Origin: Clostridia bacterium
GTDB taxonomy: Bacteria; Bacillota; Clostridia; Christensenellales; Pumilibacteraceae
Assembly (NCBI GenBank): GCA_022793815.1
Contig: JAAWDP010000013.1
Span: 1-64,000 of the forward strand
Length of the DNA: 64,000 bases
Reading direction: 5' to 3'
The position numbers and the translations under genes were made by a program. Below the pieces are notes generated by a model that worked only from the letters and a program-made list of their open reading frames with translations, was not told the origin of the DNA and made no database searches. Below are positions 51,913 to 59,859 of this stretch, one piece after another. Each line of letters opens with the position of its first letter. Position 1 is the first letter of the stretch.

Positions 51913-53178
51913 ATGGATTTTCGAGAGAAAAATGTTTTGATTGTCGGCGACGGCGTAAGCGGTGTCGGAGCTTATAAGGTTTTGGACGGGCTTGGTGCCC
52001 ATTGTACGACGGTAAAGAATGCGGATGAATGCTATGCTTTGCAATACGATTTGATTGTGGTAAGTCCCGGCGTTCCCGCCGACAGCGCGGTGTTTGCAAA
52101 AGCGCGTGCCGACGGAACAAAACTTATAGGCGAGTTCGAACTCGGTTGGATTTTGAACGGGGACAGGCCGGTGATAGCAATTACCGGAACAAACGGCAAA
52201 ACCACCGTGACGGAACTTGTTGCGTCAATACTGTCGAAAGTCGGCAGAGTTGCCGCTTGCGGCAACATAGGCACGGCGTTTTCCGAATGTGCATTCGAAG
52301 GGAACTATGACACGGCTGTTGCGGAAGTATCGAGTTTCCAATTGGAAACGACGGATACCTTTGCACCGCATATCGCATGCATAACAAATATCGACTGCGA
52401 CCATTTGGACAGACACAAGACACTGGAAAATTACGCAAAAGTCAAATTGCGGATTGCCGAAAATCAAACGGAAAACGACTTTCTTGTCTTATCGCAGGAT
52501 TTTATAAACGCCTCGCTTTTGAAAAATTTTTGTCCGCGCTCCGATGTTTTTTACACGTCGCTTTGCAAAAAAGTACGTGGAGCGTATCTCGAAGAAAACA
52601 AAATAAAATTTATGAACGAATATATTTGCAACCGTGACGAGCTGCCTTTGACGGGCGGTTTCAATGTTGCCAATGTTCTTACCGCGGTGTGTGCTTGCAG
52701 GCTTTACGGCGCGGATATCGGCGTCATACGTGATGGCATTATGACTTTTTCGACTGACGAGCATCGTTTGAAACAAATCGAGTGCATAGACGGACGGATT
52801 TATTGGGACGATTCGAAAGGAACCAATATAGCGGCATCGCTTGCCGCATGCGGAGCAATGCTCGGCGACACGCTTGTCATTATGGGCGGAAGCGATAAGG
52901 GCTACGGCTATGAACTGTTTTTCGAAAAATTACCTGATTGCGTGAAGGAAATAGCGCTTATCGGGCAGACGGCCGATAAGATAGCCGATGCCGCGCGCAA
53001 AAGCGGCTTTGAGAGCATAAAGCGGTGCGGCAATTTGGAAAGCGCGGTAGTTTATGCGAGTACGCGCCCCGTGAGAAATGTATTGCTGTCGCCTGCGTCG
53101 GCGAGTTTCGATATGTTCGAAAACTATAAAAAGCGCGGCGACGCATTCATAGAGGCAGTGAGGGGACTGAAAAAGTGA
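51913..53178 (+). CDS. murD: UDP-N-acetylmuramoylalanine--D-glutamate ligase
   Basis: MurD adds D-glutamate to UDP-MurNAc-L-alanine in the cytoplasm. The 421-residue Mur ligase shows an N-terminal Rossmann domain (VLIVGDGVSG), the ATP loop ITGTNGKTTV (about 95-104), a NIGTAFSE segment and a C-terminal domain with DDSKGTNIAA. It is slightly shorter than the usual 440-450. ATG 51913 follows AAGGAG. Earlier in-frame codons run through the hairpin at 51860-51897 and are not used. Its end overlaps ftsW by 4 nt. Confidence 0.94.
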   Translation: MDFREKNVLIVGDGVSGVGAYKVLDGLGAHCTTVKNADECYALQYDLIVVSPGVPADSAVFAKARADGTKLIGEFELGWILNGDRPVIAITGTNGKTTVTELVASILSKVGRVAACGNIGTAFSECAFEGNYDTAVAEVSSFQLETTDTFAPHIACITNIDCDHLDRHKTLENYAKVKLRIAENQTENDFLVLSQDFINASLLKNFCPRSDVFYTSLCKKVRGAYLEENKIKFMNEYICNRDELPLTGGFNVANVLTAVCACRLYGADIGVIRDGIMTFSTDEHRLKQIECIDGRIYWDDSKGTNIAASLAACGAMLGDTLVIMGGSDKGYGYELFFEKLPDCVKEIALIGQTADKIADAARKSGFESIKRCGNLESAVVYASTRPVRNVLLSPASASFDMFENYKKRGDAFIEAVRGLKK

Positions 53179-54359
53179 AACGGAAATTAAAGCAGACAAA
53201 ACCCGAAATCGGTTTCGAACACCCGAAATCCCGTCCCGATATAATTCTGTTTGTTGTTACCGCGCTGCTTGTGGGATTCGGAATTTTAATGGTGTATTCG
53301 GCAAGTATGTATTCGGCGCAAAAGAATTATAACAACGAATATTACTTCATGTTCAAACAAATCGTCGGCGCACTGCTCGGCGCGGCGGCTATGGTGGCGC
53401 TCACGTTTTTCGACTATCATATACTCGGCAAACTGCGTTACATAATTTTGGGTGTGTCCGTGGGATTGTTGATTCTCGTATTCATTCCGGGAGTCGGGGT
53501 GGAAAACTACGGCGCAAAGAGATGGATTAACCTTCCGTTCTTTACATTGCAGGCGTCCGAGTTTGCCAAATTCGGATTCATAATATTTACGGCGTTCTAT
53601 ATGGCAAAGCACCATAAAAAAATGACGACCTTCAAAGGCGTTATGCCCGTGTTGGCCGTCGGTGTGGTTATTTGCGTGCTTATCATTTTGGAACCGAATA
53701 TGTCGATTACGATTTGCATGGTGCTTTTGATGTTTGTCATGCTGTTCATCGGCGGAGTCCGAATCAAACACTTTCTGATTATCGGTATACCCGCAGTCTG
53801 TGCGGGCGTGGCGCTTATATTTGCCGCGCCGTACAGATTGAGTCGCCTTATGGCATTTCTGAATCCGTGGGCATCACCGCTCGAAGAAGGATTCCAATTG
53901 ATACAGTCTTTTTATTCTCTCGGAAGCGGCGGTTTTTTCGGCGTAGGATTGTTCAACTCCCGCCAGAAGTACCTGTTTTTGCCGTTCTCGGAAAGCGATT
54001 TTATTCTCAGCATAATAGGAGAGGAGCTTGGCTTTTTCGGATGTCTTGCGCTTATGGCGGTTTATGTGGTATTTATTTTCCGCGCCGTCAAGATAGCGCG
54101 TAACGCTTCCGACAGATTCGGGTGTTATCTCGCAAGCGGTATTGCCGCTGTAATCGCAATTCAGGTGCTTGTCAATATTGCGGTGGTAACGGGTTCGATT
54201 CCGCCTACGGGGCTGCCGCTGCCTTTTATCAGTTCGGGGTCCAGCTCTCTCATTGTTTTTATGGGAGGCGTAGGAATATTACAAAGCGTTGCGCGCGGCA
54301 GTCACGGGAGCGGCATATATCTTGCTCGCCATAAACGAGTTAAACGCGCGGCTCGATAA
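53175..54359 (+). CDS. ftsW: SEDS-family glycosyltransferase FtsW
   Basis: FtsW polymerises lipid II into septal glycan together with the class B PBP. The 394-residue protein has a charged N-terminal tail and ten hydrophobic segments, with the signatures YGAKRWINLPFF near residue 115, NPWASPLEEGFQ near 230 and TGLPLPFISSGSSSL near 345. GTG 53175 overlaps the murD stop. The C-terminal 27 codons overlap the opposing thiT coding end (54279-54359). Position in the dcw cluster favours FtsW over RodA or SpoVE. Confidence 0.92.
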   Translation: MKRKLKQTKPEIGFEHPKSRPDIILFVVTALLVGFGILMVYSASMYSAQKNYNNEYYFMFKQIVGALLGAAAMVALTFFDYHILGKLRYIILGVSVGLLILVFIPGVGVENYGAKRWINLPFFTLQASEFAKFGFIIFTAFYMAKHHKKMTTFKGVMPVLAVGVVICVLIILEPNMSITICMVLLMFVMLFIGGVRIKHFLIIGIPAVCAGVALIFAAPYRLSRLMAFLNPWASPLEEGFQLIQSFYSLGSGGFFGVGLFNSRQKYLFLPFSESDFILSIIGEELGFFGCLALMAVYVVFIFRAVKIARNASDRFGCYLASGIAAVIAIQVLVNIAVVTGSIPPTGLPLPFISSGSSSLIVFMGGVGILQSVARGSHGSGIYLARHKRVKRAAR

Positions 54360-55067
54360 CAGCGCCGTTCCTGCGGCAGCCGCAATCAATGTGTCGGGAA
54401 GAAGAAACAGCAGATTGTATGTCGCACTGTACCCCCATGCCGCCGCGCCTGTGAGCGCTCCCGACCAAATGAGGAAGCCGTTTTCGAGGTAGGAAATGTC
54501 CGCCCAGAAAAGCACTCCGGCAAGCGTATGTGAAAAATATCTGACGACAAAGTAGAATGCCGTACCGATAAAGAATCCGCCGTGAGCGAAAAGAGGATGT
54601 TTTCCGGCGGCTGTCGCAGCTTCGTATTTTCTTCTGTCGAACGAGAATATGCCGACGAGAGAAAGAGCAAGATAGGGGACGAAATAGTCCAAAAGTGCGC
54701 TCCACGGCGAAACGATGTAAGGACCTTGTATCAATTGCAACAGCATGAATACTGCGGATACGACAAGGCTTTTTCTGAATCCGAAGAAATAGCAGTAAAC
54801 CAGCATGGGAAGAACGGACGCAAGAGTTATCGAGCCGCCTGCGGGCAGCGAAAAAATCTTAACGTAAGAAAGCGCAAACGATGCTGCTACGCAAATCGCT
54901 CCGTAGGTGACGTCGCGTGTGTCGCGCCGAAATTCCACGCCGCGCTTTCTCTGCACAACGGATATGACGGCGATGGTTGCCGCAATCAAAGCCAACGCTC
55001 CCGCAATCAACAGCAGTACTTGCCACCAAGGGATACTCACGTCGTCCCAATAGCCTTTTGTAAACAT
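54279..55067 (-). CDS. thiT: Thiamine ECF transporter substrate-binding subunit ThiT
   Basis: ThiT is the thiamine-binding S component of an energy-coupling-factor transporter. The 262-residue membrane protein has about seven hydrophobic segments. Family landmarks are YGAICVAASFALSYVKIFS, GGSITLASVLPML, QLIQGPYIVSPWSALLDY and HGGFFIGTAFYFVVRYFSH. The extra N-terminal helix (about 13-38) precedes the usual six. ATG 55067 follows AGGAGG. It is controlled by the TPP riboswitch at 55165-55273. The general ECF subunits (EcfA, EcfA', EcfT) are not in the window. The coding end overlaps that of ftsW by 81 nt on the other strand. Confidence 0.93.
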   Translation of the reverse strand: MFTKGYWDDVSIPWWQVLLLIAGALALIAATIAVISVVQRKRGVEFRRDTRDVTYGAICVAASFALSYVKIFSLPAGGSITLASVLPMLVYCYFFGFRKSLVVSAVFMLLQLIQGPYIVSPWSALLDYFVPYLALSLVGIFSFDRRKYEAATAAGKHPLFAHGGFFIGTAFYFVVRYFSHTLAGVLFWADISYLENGFLIWSGALTGAAAWGYSATYNLLFLLPDTLIAAAAGTALLSSRAFNSFMASKIYAAPVTAARNAL

Positions 55068-55091
55068 GTAACCTCCTTCATTACCAAAAGC

Positions 55092-55140
55092 CGCAACGTA
55101 AAAAACTTGCTCTGTTTTTCGGGCAGGGCAAGTTTACGTT
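55092..55140 (-). terminator. Riboswitch-controlled terminator before thiT
   Basis: On the minus strand AACGTAAACTTGC and GCAAGTTTTTTACGTT pair, with three extra T bulged, and the T run lies in the 3' arm. It lies between the TPP aptamer and the thiT ribosome binding site, the expected place for an expression platform. Confidence 0.75.
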
Positions 55141-55164
55141 ATTTATTGCATGAAAGATTTACAA

Positions 55165-55273
55165 TAATAACAGCTTTCCCTACGCAGGTGCTAACCTAAC
55201 AGGTTCAAAAGGACCGTCTTTTTGCAAAGAACATCTCAGCGAGTGCAATAACTCGCGCCCTCAGCGGTAATTA
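55165..55273 (-). promoter_or_regulatory. TPP riboswitch (THI element)
   Basis: The minus strand contains the highly conserved aptamer wording CTGAGATG, then TGAACCTG, then GTTAGCACCTGCGTAGGGA, in the right order and spacing. A variable stem GCGAGT/ACTCGC lies between. The closing stem pairs TAATTACCGCT with AGCTGTTATTA with two mismatches. Binding of thiamine pyrophosphate should favour the terminator at 55092-55140 and switch off thiT. Confidence 0.95.
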
Positions 55274-55280
55274 TGCTTTA

Positions 55281-55309
55281 ATAATAAATTTAATTGCCGC
55301 AAAAGTCAA
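55281..55309 (-). promoter_or_regulatory. Promoter of the TPP riboswitch-thiT transcript
   Basis: On the minus strand TTGACT (55304-55309) and TATTAT (55281-55286) with a 17-bp spacer. Confidence 0.75.
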
Positions 55310-55319
55310 GCTTTTTTCC

Positions 55320-55348
55320 TTGTTTTTTATTTGATTTAATGTTATAAT
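55320..55348 (+). promoter_or_regulatory. Promoter of the membrane protein pair
   Basis: TTGTTT (55320-55325) and TATAAT (55343-55348) with a 17-bp spacer. It is divergent from the thiT promoter. Confidence 0.65.
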
Positions 55349-55386
55349 ATAAGTGAAAAAGCTTGTTTGCAAACAGGAGCTCTATA

Positions 55387-56214
55387 TTGCCGTATATAGC
55401 CAAGACATTTTCATACATGGCAAAGTCTGCGCGGCTGCTTGTTCCGATAGCGATTCTGCCTGCGCTGCTTCTCGGCATGTTTGTAAAGCCGCTCGGGTTT
55501 ATAACATTTCTGCCGTTATATGCGGTAACCGACGTAAAGTCGTTTTCGGACATAGCATGGTTGATTTTCGATAAGTATGCGGTCACGCATGTCTATCCGA
55601 TGATTCTAATTTTCGTGGTTTTGACACTGTGTTGCGCTTTTTCGCTTTCGGTTATAGAAAAACATTTCCGTATAGGAAAGCTTATGATAAAAGCGCCGTT
55701 CAAAGACGTCAACAGCAGTTTGTTTCCCGTTCTTAAAACATTGTTTGTTTTGACGGCTGTCTACTTTGTGTGGAAATTCGTTCTCTGCGGAATTGCGACA
55801 TTGCTGCATTTTGTCATAAGCGGAGCGGGAGTGCCTAATTGGTGGGACATCGTTATTCTTTCTTTGGTTATAACGGCTCTGTTTCTTTTGCTGATGTATT
55901 TCGGAATGCCTGCGGTGTTTTGGGCGCCGCTTATGCTGACTTTCGGTTATTCGTTTGTGGATGCATTTATCGAATCCATGTCGCTTGCGAGAAAGGCGGG
56001 TTTCAAATTGTATATTGCGCTTATGTTGCCCTTTGTCGTTGTGATAATGTTGCAGTGTGTAGTTTCGTTTCTGCCTTTGCCGATTATTGCATTAAAAGCG
56101 ATATCCGTGCTGCTGTATCTTTTTTTGATTGTATATCTTGTTTCGTTTATGATGAATGCGGCATTCGACCTTACTGGGCTCGAACGTCGCGATATTAAAA
56201 AGAAATTAATTTAA
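55387..56214 (+). CDS. Multi-pass membrane protein of unknown function
   Basis: This protein of about 275 residues has six hydrophobic segments, starting near residues 18, 40, 72, 122, 155 and 215. It has no catalytic motif. The helix before the fifth segment (VDAFIESMSLARKAGFKLY) resembles the D-ALkrS pattern of poorly described membrane families such as DUF975. I place the start at TTG 55387 because CAGGAG lies 8 nt upstream. An in-frame TTG at 55363 has no binding site. It is coupled to the next membrane protein gene by a 14-nt gap. Function unknown. Confidence 0.65.
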   Translation: MPYIAKTFSYMAKSARLLVPIAILPALLLGMFVKPLGFITFLPLYAVTDVKSFSDIAWLIFDKYAVTHVYPMILIFVVLTLCCAFSLSVIEKHFRIGKLMIKAPFKDVNSSLFPVLKTLFVLTAVYFVWKFVLCGIATLLHFVISGAGVPNWWDIVILSLVITALFLLLMYFGMPAVFWAPLMLTFGYSFVDAFIESMSLARKAGFKLYIALMLPFVVVIMLQCVVSFLPLPIIALKAISVLLYLFLIVYLVSFMMNAAFDLTGLERRDIKKKLI

Positions 56215-56228
56215 AGCGGGGAACTTTT

Positions 56229-57167
56229 GTGGCTTTTAAAAACGCATTTAAAATACTTATAGAAAAATTCGGACTCGTCTGGATGCTTCTTTTATATATC
56301 TTTGCTTTGGCGGTCGTGCTTGTGAGCATAAGCATGGCTTTTATTATTCCCATTTATCGCGAATTTTTGAATGCGGGAATAACGGAGCAGTTTGCCGCTC
56401 TGTTTAACAGTATTATGGAAGGGGAGAGTGTTAACCGATGGTTCGAGATTATTAGGGAAATAGGAACTATGTCGTCGGAACTTCTCCGCAGCAGCATGTC
56501 GCTCAGATTGAATTCCACGCTTTGGCTTGTTTTTGTCGTAGTGATTGCCTACCGCTTTCTGCTCGGACTGTATGAGCTGCCGCTTATTTCCGTATTGGAC
56601 GGTGCAATGTCGGCAAATGCCAAAATAGGCTTCGGCGGACAGATTATTTCGCTGCTGGGTAAATCGTCGCGCTTTACGCTTGTCAAAATGCTTTATACGG
56701 TATGTTACGATTGCCTGACGGCTTTCACCATGTACGGTTTGTTCAAACTTTTGGATATATCGTCAGTGGCTGTATTCGCGCCTTTTCTCATAATGTTGGT
56801 GTTTATACTTTTGACGGCATTAAGATACTCCATGATTTCCATGTGGGCGCCGCGGATAATAGCGGATAACGGGAAAATTTTCCCGTCCTTTGCTTATTCC
56901 GTAAAAAAATCGTTCAGGAACTTCGGCTCGGTGTTTGCGTATTTTTCCGTCGCCTGGGTGCTCATAATAGCATTCAATGTTTTCGTGGGTCTGTTTACGT
57001 TCGGAGTGGGACTGCTTATTTCGGTTCCCACGTCCATGCTGTTGGTTTCCGTTTTGAATATGACTCTGTATTACGGAAAAAGCGGAAAACGCTATTACAT
57101 CGACGGCGGAGTATACACGCCTCCGATAAAATCGGTTTCGCAGGACCGCGCGGAATCCCGGTCATGA
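56229..57167 (+). CDS. Multi-pass membrane protein of unknown function
   Basis: This 312-residue protein has six hydrophobic segments (near residues 15, 92, 150, 178, 235 and 260). Its plan is like that of the preceding gene: a loop segment FPSFAYSVKKSFRNFGSVF before a membrane helix, then a glycine-rich segment (VGLFTFGVGLLISVP). The C-terminal tail is hydrophilic. GTG 56229 follows GCGGGGAAC. The pair may be distant paralogues working as a complex. No family can be named with confidence. A bidirectional terminator follows. Confidence 0.65.
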   Translation: MAFKNAFKILIEKFGLVWMLLLYIFALAVVLVSISMAFIIPIYREFLNAGITEQFAALFNSIMEGESVNRWFEIIREIGTMSSELLRSSMSLRLNSTLWLVFVVVIAYRFLLGLYELPLISVLDGAMSANAKIGFGGQIISLLGKSSRFTLVKMLYTVCYDCLTAFTMYGLFKLLDISSVAVFAPFLIMLVFILLTALRYSMISMWAPRIIADNGKIFPSFAYSVKKSFRNFGSVFAYFSVAWVLIIAFNVFVGLFTFGVGLLISVPTSMLLVSVLNMTLYYGKSGKRYYIDGGVYTPPIKSVSQDRAESRS

Positions 57168-57175
57168 CCCATATT

Positions 57176-57210
57176 AGAAAAAGCGCTCGGTATCGCCGAA
57201 CGCTTTTTCT
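57176..57210. terminator. Bidirectional terminator between the membrane proteins and serA
   Basis: AGAAAAAGCG (57176-57185) and CGCTTTTTCT (57201-57210) pair perfectly, with TCGG/CCGA inside. A-rich and T-rich arms give a T run in both directions. Confidence 0.9.
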
Positions 57211-57223
57211 TGTTTGTTGAGTA

Positions 57224-58375
57224 TTACAACAGACGCACTTTGATTATGTTTTCGAGTTTTTCGAGTTTGCCGAGCACGCTGTTTTTAAGTTTTTCGTCGA
57301 GGTCGAGAATGCAGTATGCGTATTCGCCGCGAGACTGGCTTACGAAGTTGCTTATGTTTATTCCTTCGCCGCTTATAAGGTCGGTCATGGAACGCAGCAC
57401 GTTTTTGACGTTACGGTGAATTACGGTTATGCGCTGGCAACCGCTGCGTGCGAGTTTGCATGTGGGGAAGTTCACCGAATTGGTTATATTTCCGTTTTCT
57501 ATGAAGTCAATCATTTGACGTGCAACCATAAGCGCGCAGTTGTCCTCCGCTTCGGGCGTGCTTGCGCCGAGGTGGGGAATAGTAATAAGATTCTCCGTGC
57601 CGATAAGCTCTTCGCAGGGGAAGTCGGTTGCGTATTTGGACAGTTTCCCGTTTTTCAAAGCCGTTTTTATATCCGCATTGTTTACCAGTTCGCCGCGGGA
57701 GCAATTGATTATCGCCGCGCCGTCCTTCATTTTCGCTATTGAGTGTTCATTTATCATGCCGCGCGTTCCGTCGGTAAGCGGGACATGCAGCGTTATAAAA
57801 TCGCATTCGGCAAACAATTTGTCGAGGTCGGTTTCCTTGACGACGCCGTGATTGAGATGCCATGCGCCGTCTACCGAAATATAGGGGTCGTAGCCGATAA
57901 CTTTCATTCCGAGGTCTACGCAGGCGTTTGCGACCAAAACGCCGATTGCGCCCAGTCCGATTACTCCCAAAGTTTTACCTTGGATTTCTCTGCCGACGAA
58001 AGCTTTCTTTCCGCTTTCCACCTGCTTGGGAACGTCTGCGCCTTTGAGCGATGAGGTCCAGTTTATTCCTTCGTATATTTTTCTGCCGCACAGAAGCATT
58101 GCGCACACGGCAAGTTCTTTTACGGCATTGGCGTTTGCGCCGGGAGTATTGAAAACGACAATTCCGTTTTCGGCGCATTTATCGACGGGGATATTATTTA
58201 CGCCCGCGCCTGCTCTGCCGATACAGCACACCGATTCGGGAATGTCGTATTCATGCATGTTGAACGACCTTAAAATTATGCCGACGGGGGATTTCGCCGA
58301 TTTCGTAAGATTGTATCCGTCGGCGAATGTTTTTACGGCAACATCGCTTATTTCGTTGAGCTTAAGTATTTCCAT
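57224..58375 (-). CDS. serA: D-3-phosphoglycerate dehydrogenase
   Basis: SerA oxidises 3-phosphoglycerate to 3-phosphohydroxypyruvate, the first step to serine. The 383 residues contain the split substrate domain, the NAD domain (GLGAIGVLVANACVDLG near residue 138), the catalytic Arg (INCSRGELVNN), Glu and His (PHLGASTPEAE), and one C-terminal ACT domain (from about residue 310) for serine feedback. ATG 58375 follows AAGGAG, 10 nt after the serC stop. serC and serA form an operon. The phosphatase serB is not nearby. Confidence 0.94.
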   Translation of the reverse strand: MEILKLNEISDVAVKTFADGYNLTKSAKSPVGIILRSFNMHEYDIPESVCCIGRAGAGVNNIPVDKCAENGIVVFNTPGANANAVKELAVCAMLLCGRKIYEGINWTSSLKGADVPKQVESGKKAFVGREIQGKTLGVIGLGAIGVLVANACVDLGMKVIGYDPYISVDGAWHLNHGVVKETDLDKLFAECDFITLHVPLTDGTRGMINEHSIAKMKDGAAIINCSRGELVNNADIKTALKNGKLSKYATDFPCEELIGTENLITIPHLGASTPEAEDNCALMVARQMIDFIENGNITNSVNFPTCKLARSGCQRITVIHRNVKNVLRSMTDLISGEGINISNFVSQSRGEYAYCILDLDEKLKNSVLGKLEKLENIIKVRLL

Positions 58376-58385
58376 GATTTTCTCC

Positions 58386-59462
58386 TTATTTGTGACTCGA
58401 TTCGAATTTCTTCATGTAGTCTATGAGCTTTTTGATACCTTCGACGGGCATCGCATTATAAATGCTTGCTCTCATGCCGCCGACAAGACGATGCCCTTTG
58501 AGGGTCAGCAGACCTTCTTTTGCGGCGCCTGCAACAAACTCCGCATCGCTTTCGGGGGACGGAGTGACGAAAGGAACGTTCATGAGAGAGCGGTATTCGG
58601 GTACAACCGAGTTCGAGTAATATTTCGACGAATCGATAAAGTCGTAAAGCATTTTCGCTTTTTCTTCGTTTATTTTCTGTATTGCTTTTACGCCGCCGAT
58701 TTTTTTGAGATAGCGGAATACAAGCATGGAAACGTAAGTCGAGAAAGCGGGGGGCGTGTTGTAAAGACTGTGTTCTTTGATTTGAGTCGACCATTTGAGC
58801 ATGGTGGGACAGAGCGGGTTGGCTTTATCCTGCAAGTCCTTTCTGACTATGACAATGGTCACTCCGGCAGGACCGACGTTCTTTTGCGCTCCTGCGTATA
58901 TGACGCCGAATTTGCTTACGTCGAAATCCTGGCTGAGTATGCACGACGAAAGGTCGGCTACAAGAGGAATGTCGCCCGTATCGGGCACGCTGTCGTAACG
59001 TGTTCCGAATATCGTATTGTTATAGCAGATATGTACGTAGTCGGCGTCTTTACGGAACATATCGCGTTTGAGCACGGGTATGTAGGTAAAGTTCTTGTCT
59101 TCGCTCGAAGCGGCCTTTACCATATCGCCGTATTTTTTTGCTTCCGAAAATGCTTTCTTCGAAAAATTGCCGGTTACGACGTAATCGGCTTTTTGATTTA
59201 CCGATATATTGAGCGGTATCGCTTCGAACTGGGTCGACGCGCCGCCCTGAACGAAAATAACATCGTAGTTATCGGGAATGTTCATAAGCTCTCTGAGCAG
59301 ACTTTCCGCCTCGGCATTGATTGCTTCGTAAGGTTTGGAACGGTGGCTCATTTCCATTACGGATATACCCGTGCCTTCGTAATCCAGAAGTTCGTCGCGA
59401 ACCTGTTTCAGCACCTCTTCCGGCAGCATGGAAGGACCTGCCGAAAAATTATAATTTCTCAT
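58386..59462 (-). CDS. serC: Phosphoserine aminotransferase
   Basis: SerC transaminates 3-phosphohydroxypyruvate to phosphoserine with glutamate. The 358-residue fold type I PLP enzyme begins MRNYNFSAGPSMLP, has GGASTQFEAI near residue 75 and the PLP lysine in GAQKNVGPAG near 200. It ends with the RASIYNAMP segment. ATG 59462 is chosen because AAAGGAG lies 8 nt upstream and the family starts with NFSAGP. A longer frame to 59612 crosses the promoter. It is the first gene of the serCA operon. Confidence 0.95.
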   Translation of the reverse strand: MRNYNFSAGPSMLPEEVLKQVRDELLDYEGTGISVMEMSHRSKPYEAINAEAESLLRELMNIPDNYDVIFVQGGASTQFEAIPLNISVNQKADYVVTGNFSKKAFSEAKKYGDMVKAASSEDKNFTYIPVLKRDMFRKDADYVHICYNNTIFGTRYDSVPDTGDIPLVADLSSCILSQDFDVSKFGVIYAGAQKNVGPAGVTIVIVRKDLQDKANPLCPTMLKWSTQIKEHSLYNTPPAFSTYVSMLVFRYLKKIGGVKAIQKINEEKAKMLYDFIDSSKYYSNSVVPEYRSLMNVPFVTPSPESDAEFVAGAAKEGLLTLKGHRLVGGMRASIYNAMPVEGIKKLIDYMKKFESSHK

Positions 59463-59496
59463 AAACTTACTCCTTTGATTATAAAATAGTTTACGC

Positions 59497-59524
59497 ATTA
59501 TATTATATACGAAATATCCGTCAA
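59497..59524 (-). promoter_or_regulatory. Promoter of serCA
   Basis: On the minus strand TTGACG (59519-59524) and TATAAT (59497-59502) with a 16-bp spacer, about 35 nt before the serC ribosome binding site. Confidence 0.6.
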
Positions 59525-59721
59525 AGGCAAGTAATAAGCGCGAAAAAGTTTTCGAGTTGCGCTGTTTTCGCAAAGCAATGCAAACGTGTCGAAAAAATGT
59601 AAAATCCGTCAAATAACCGTTTTTATCCGAAAATGCCGTTTTGTGAGCGTATTTGTATTAAAAAAACGCAAAAACACCTTATTTAACAGTAAAAAAGATT
59701 TGAAAAAAATACGAACATTTA

Positions 59722-59750
59722 TTGACACTTTCGCAGATTTGTTTTATAAT
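59722..59750 (+). promoter_or_regulatory. Consensus promoter of the large surface protein gene
   Basis: TTGACA (59722-59727) and TATAAT (59745-59750) with a 17-bp spacer match the consensus at all positions. Confidence 0.8.
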
Positions 59751-59859
59751 ATATATACTTACGGTATTATCGGGTATAATATTGTTTAGTGGACGCGGTT
59801 ATTCAAATGCTTGCGTGTTAATGACAATCGTGCCGAAATAATGGCGAATGAGGAAAGTT

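Larger units (their letters stand above)
59463..59859. other. Intergenic region between serC and the large surface protein gene
   Basis: AT-rich, with two divergent promoters (59497-59524 minus, 59722-59750 plus) and a leader of about 105 nt before ATG 59860. No protein frame here has both a start site and recognisable content. A frame at 59586-59789 would run through the plus promoter and is not credible. Confidence 0.6.

Noticed and set aside
58026..59489. 487-codon plus-strand frame opposite serC and serA
   Set aside because: Both minus-strand genes have complete enzyme motifs and start signals, and the plus frame has none.
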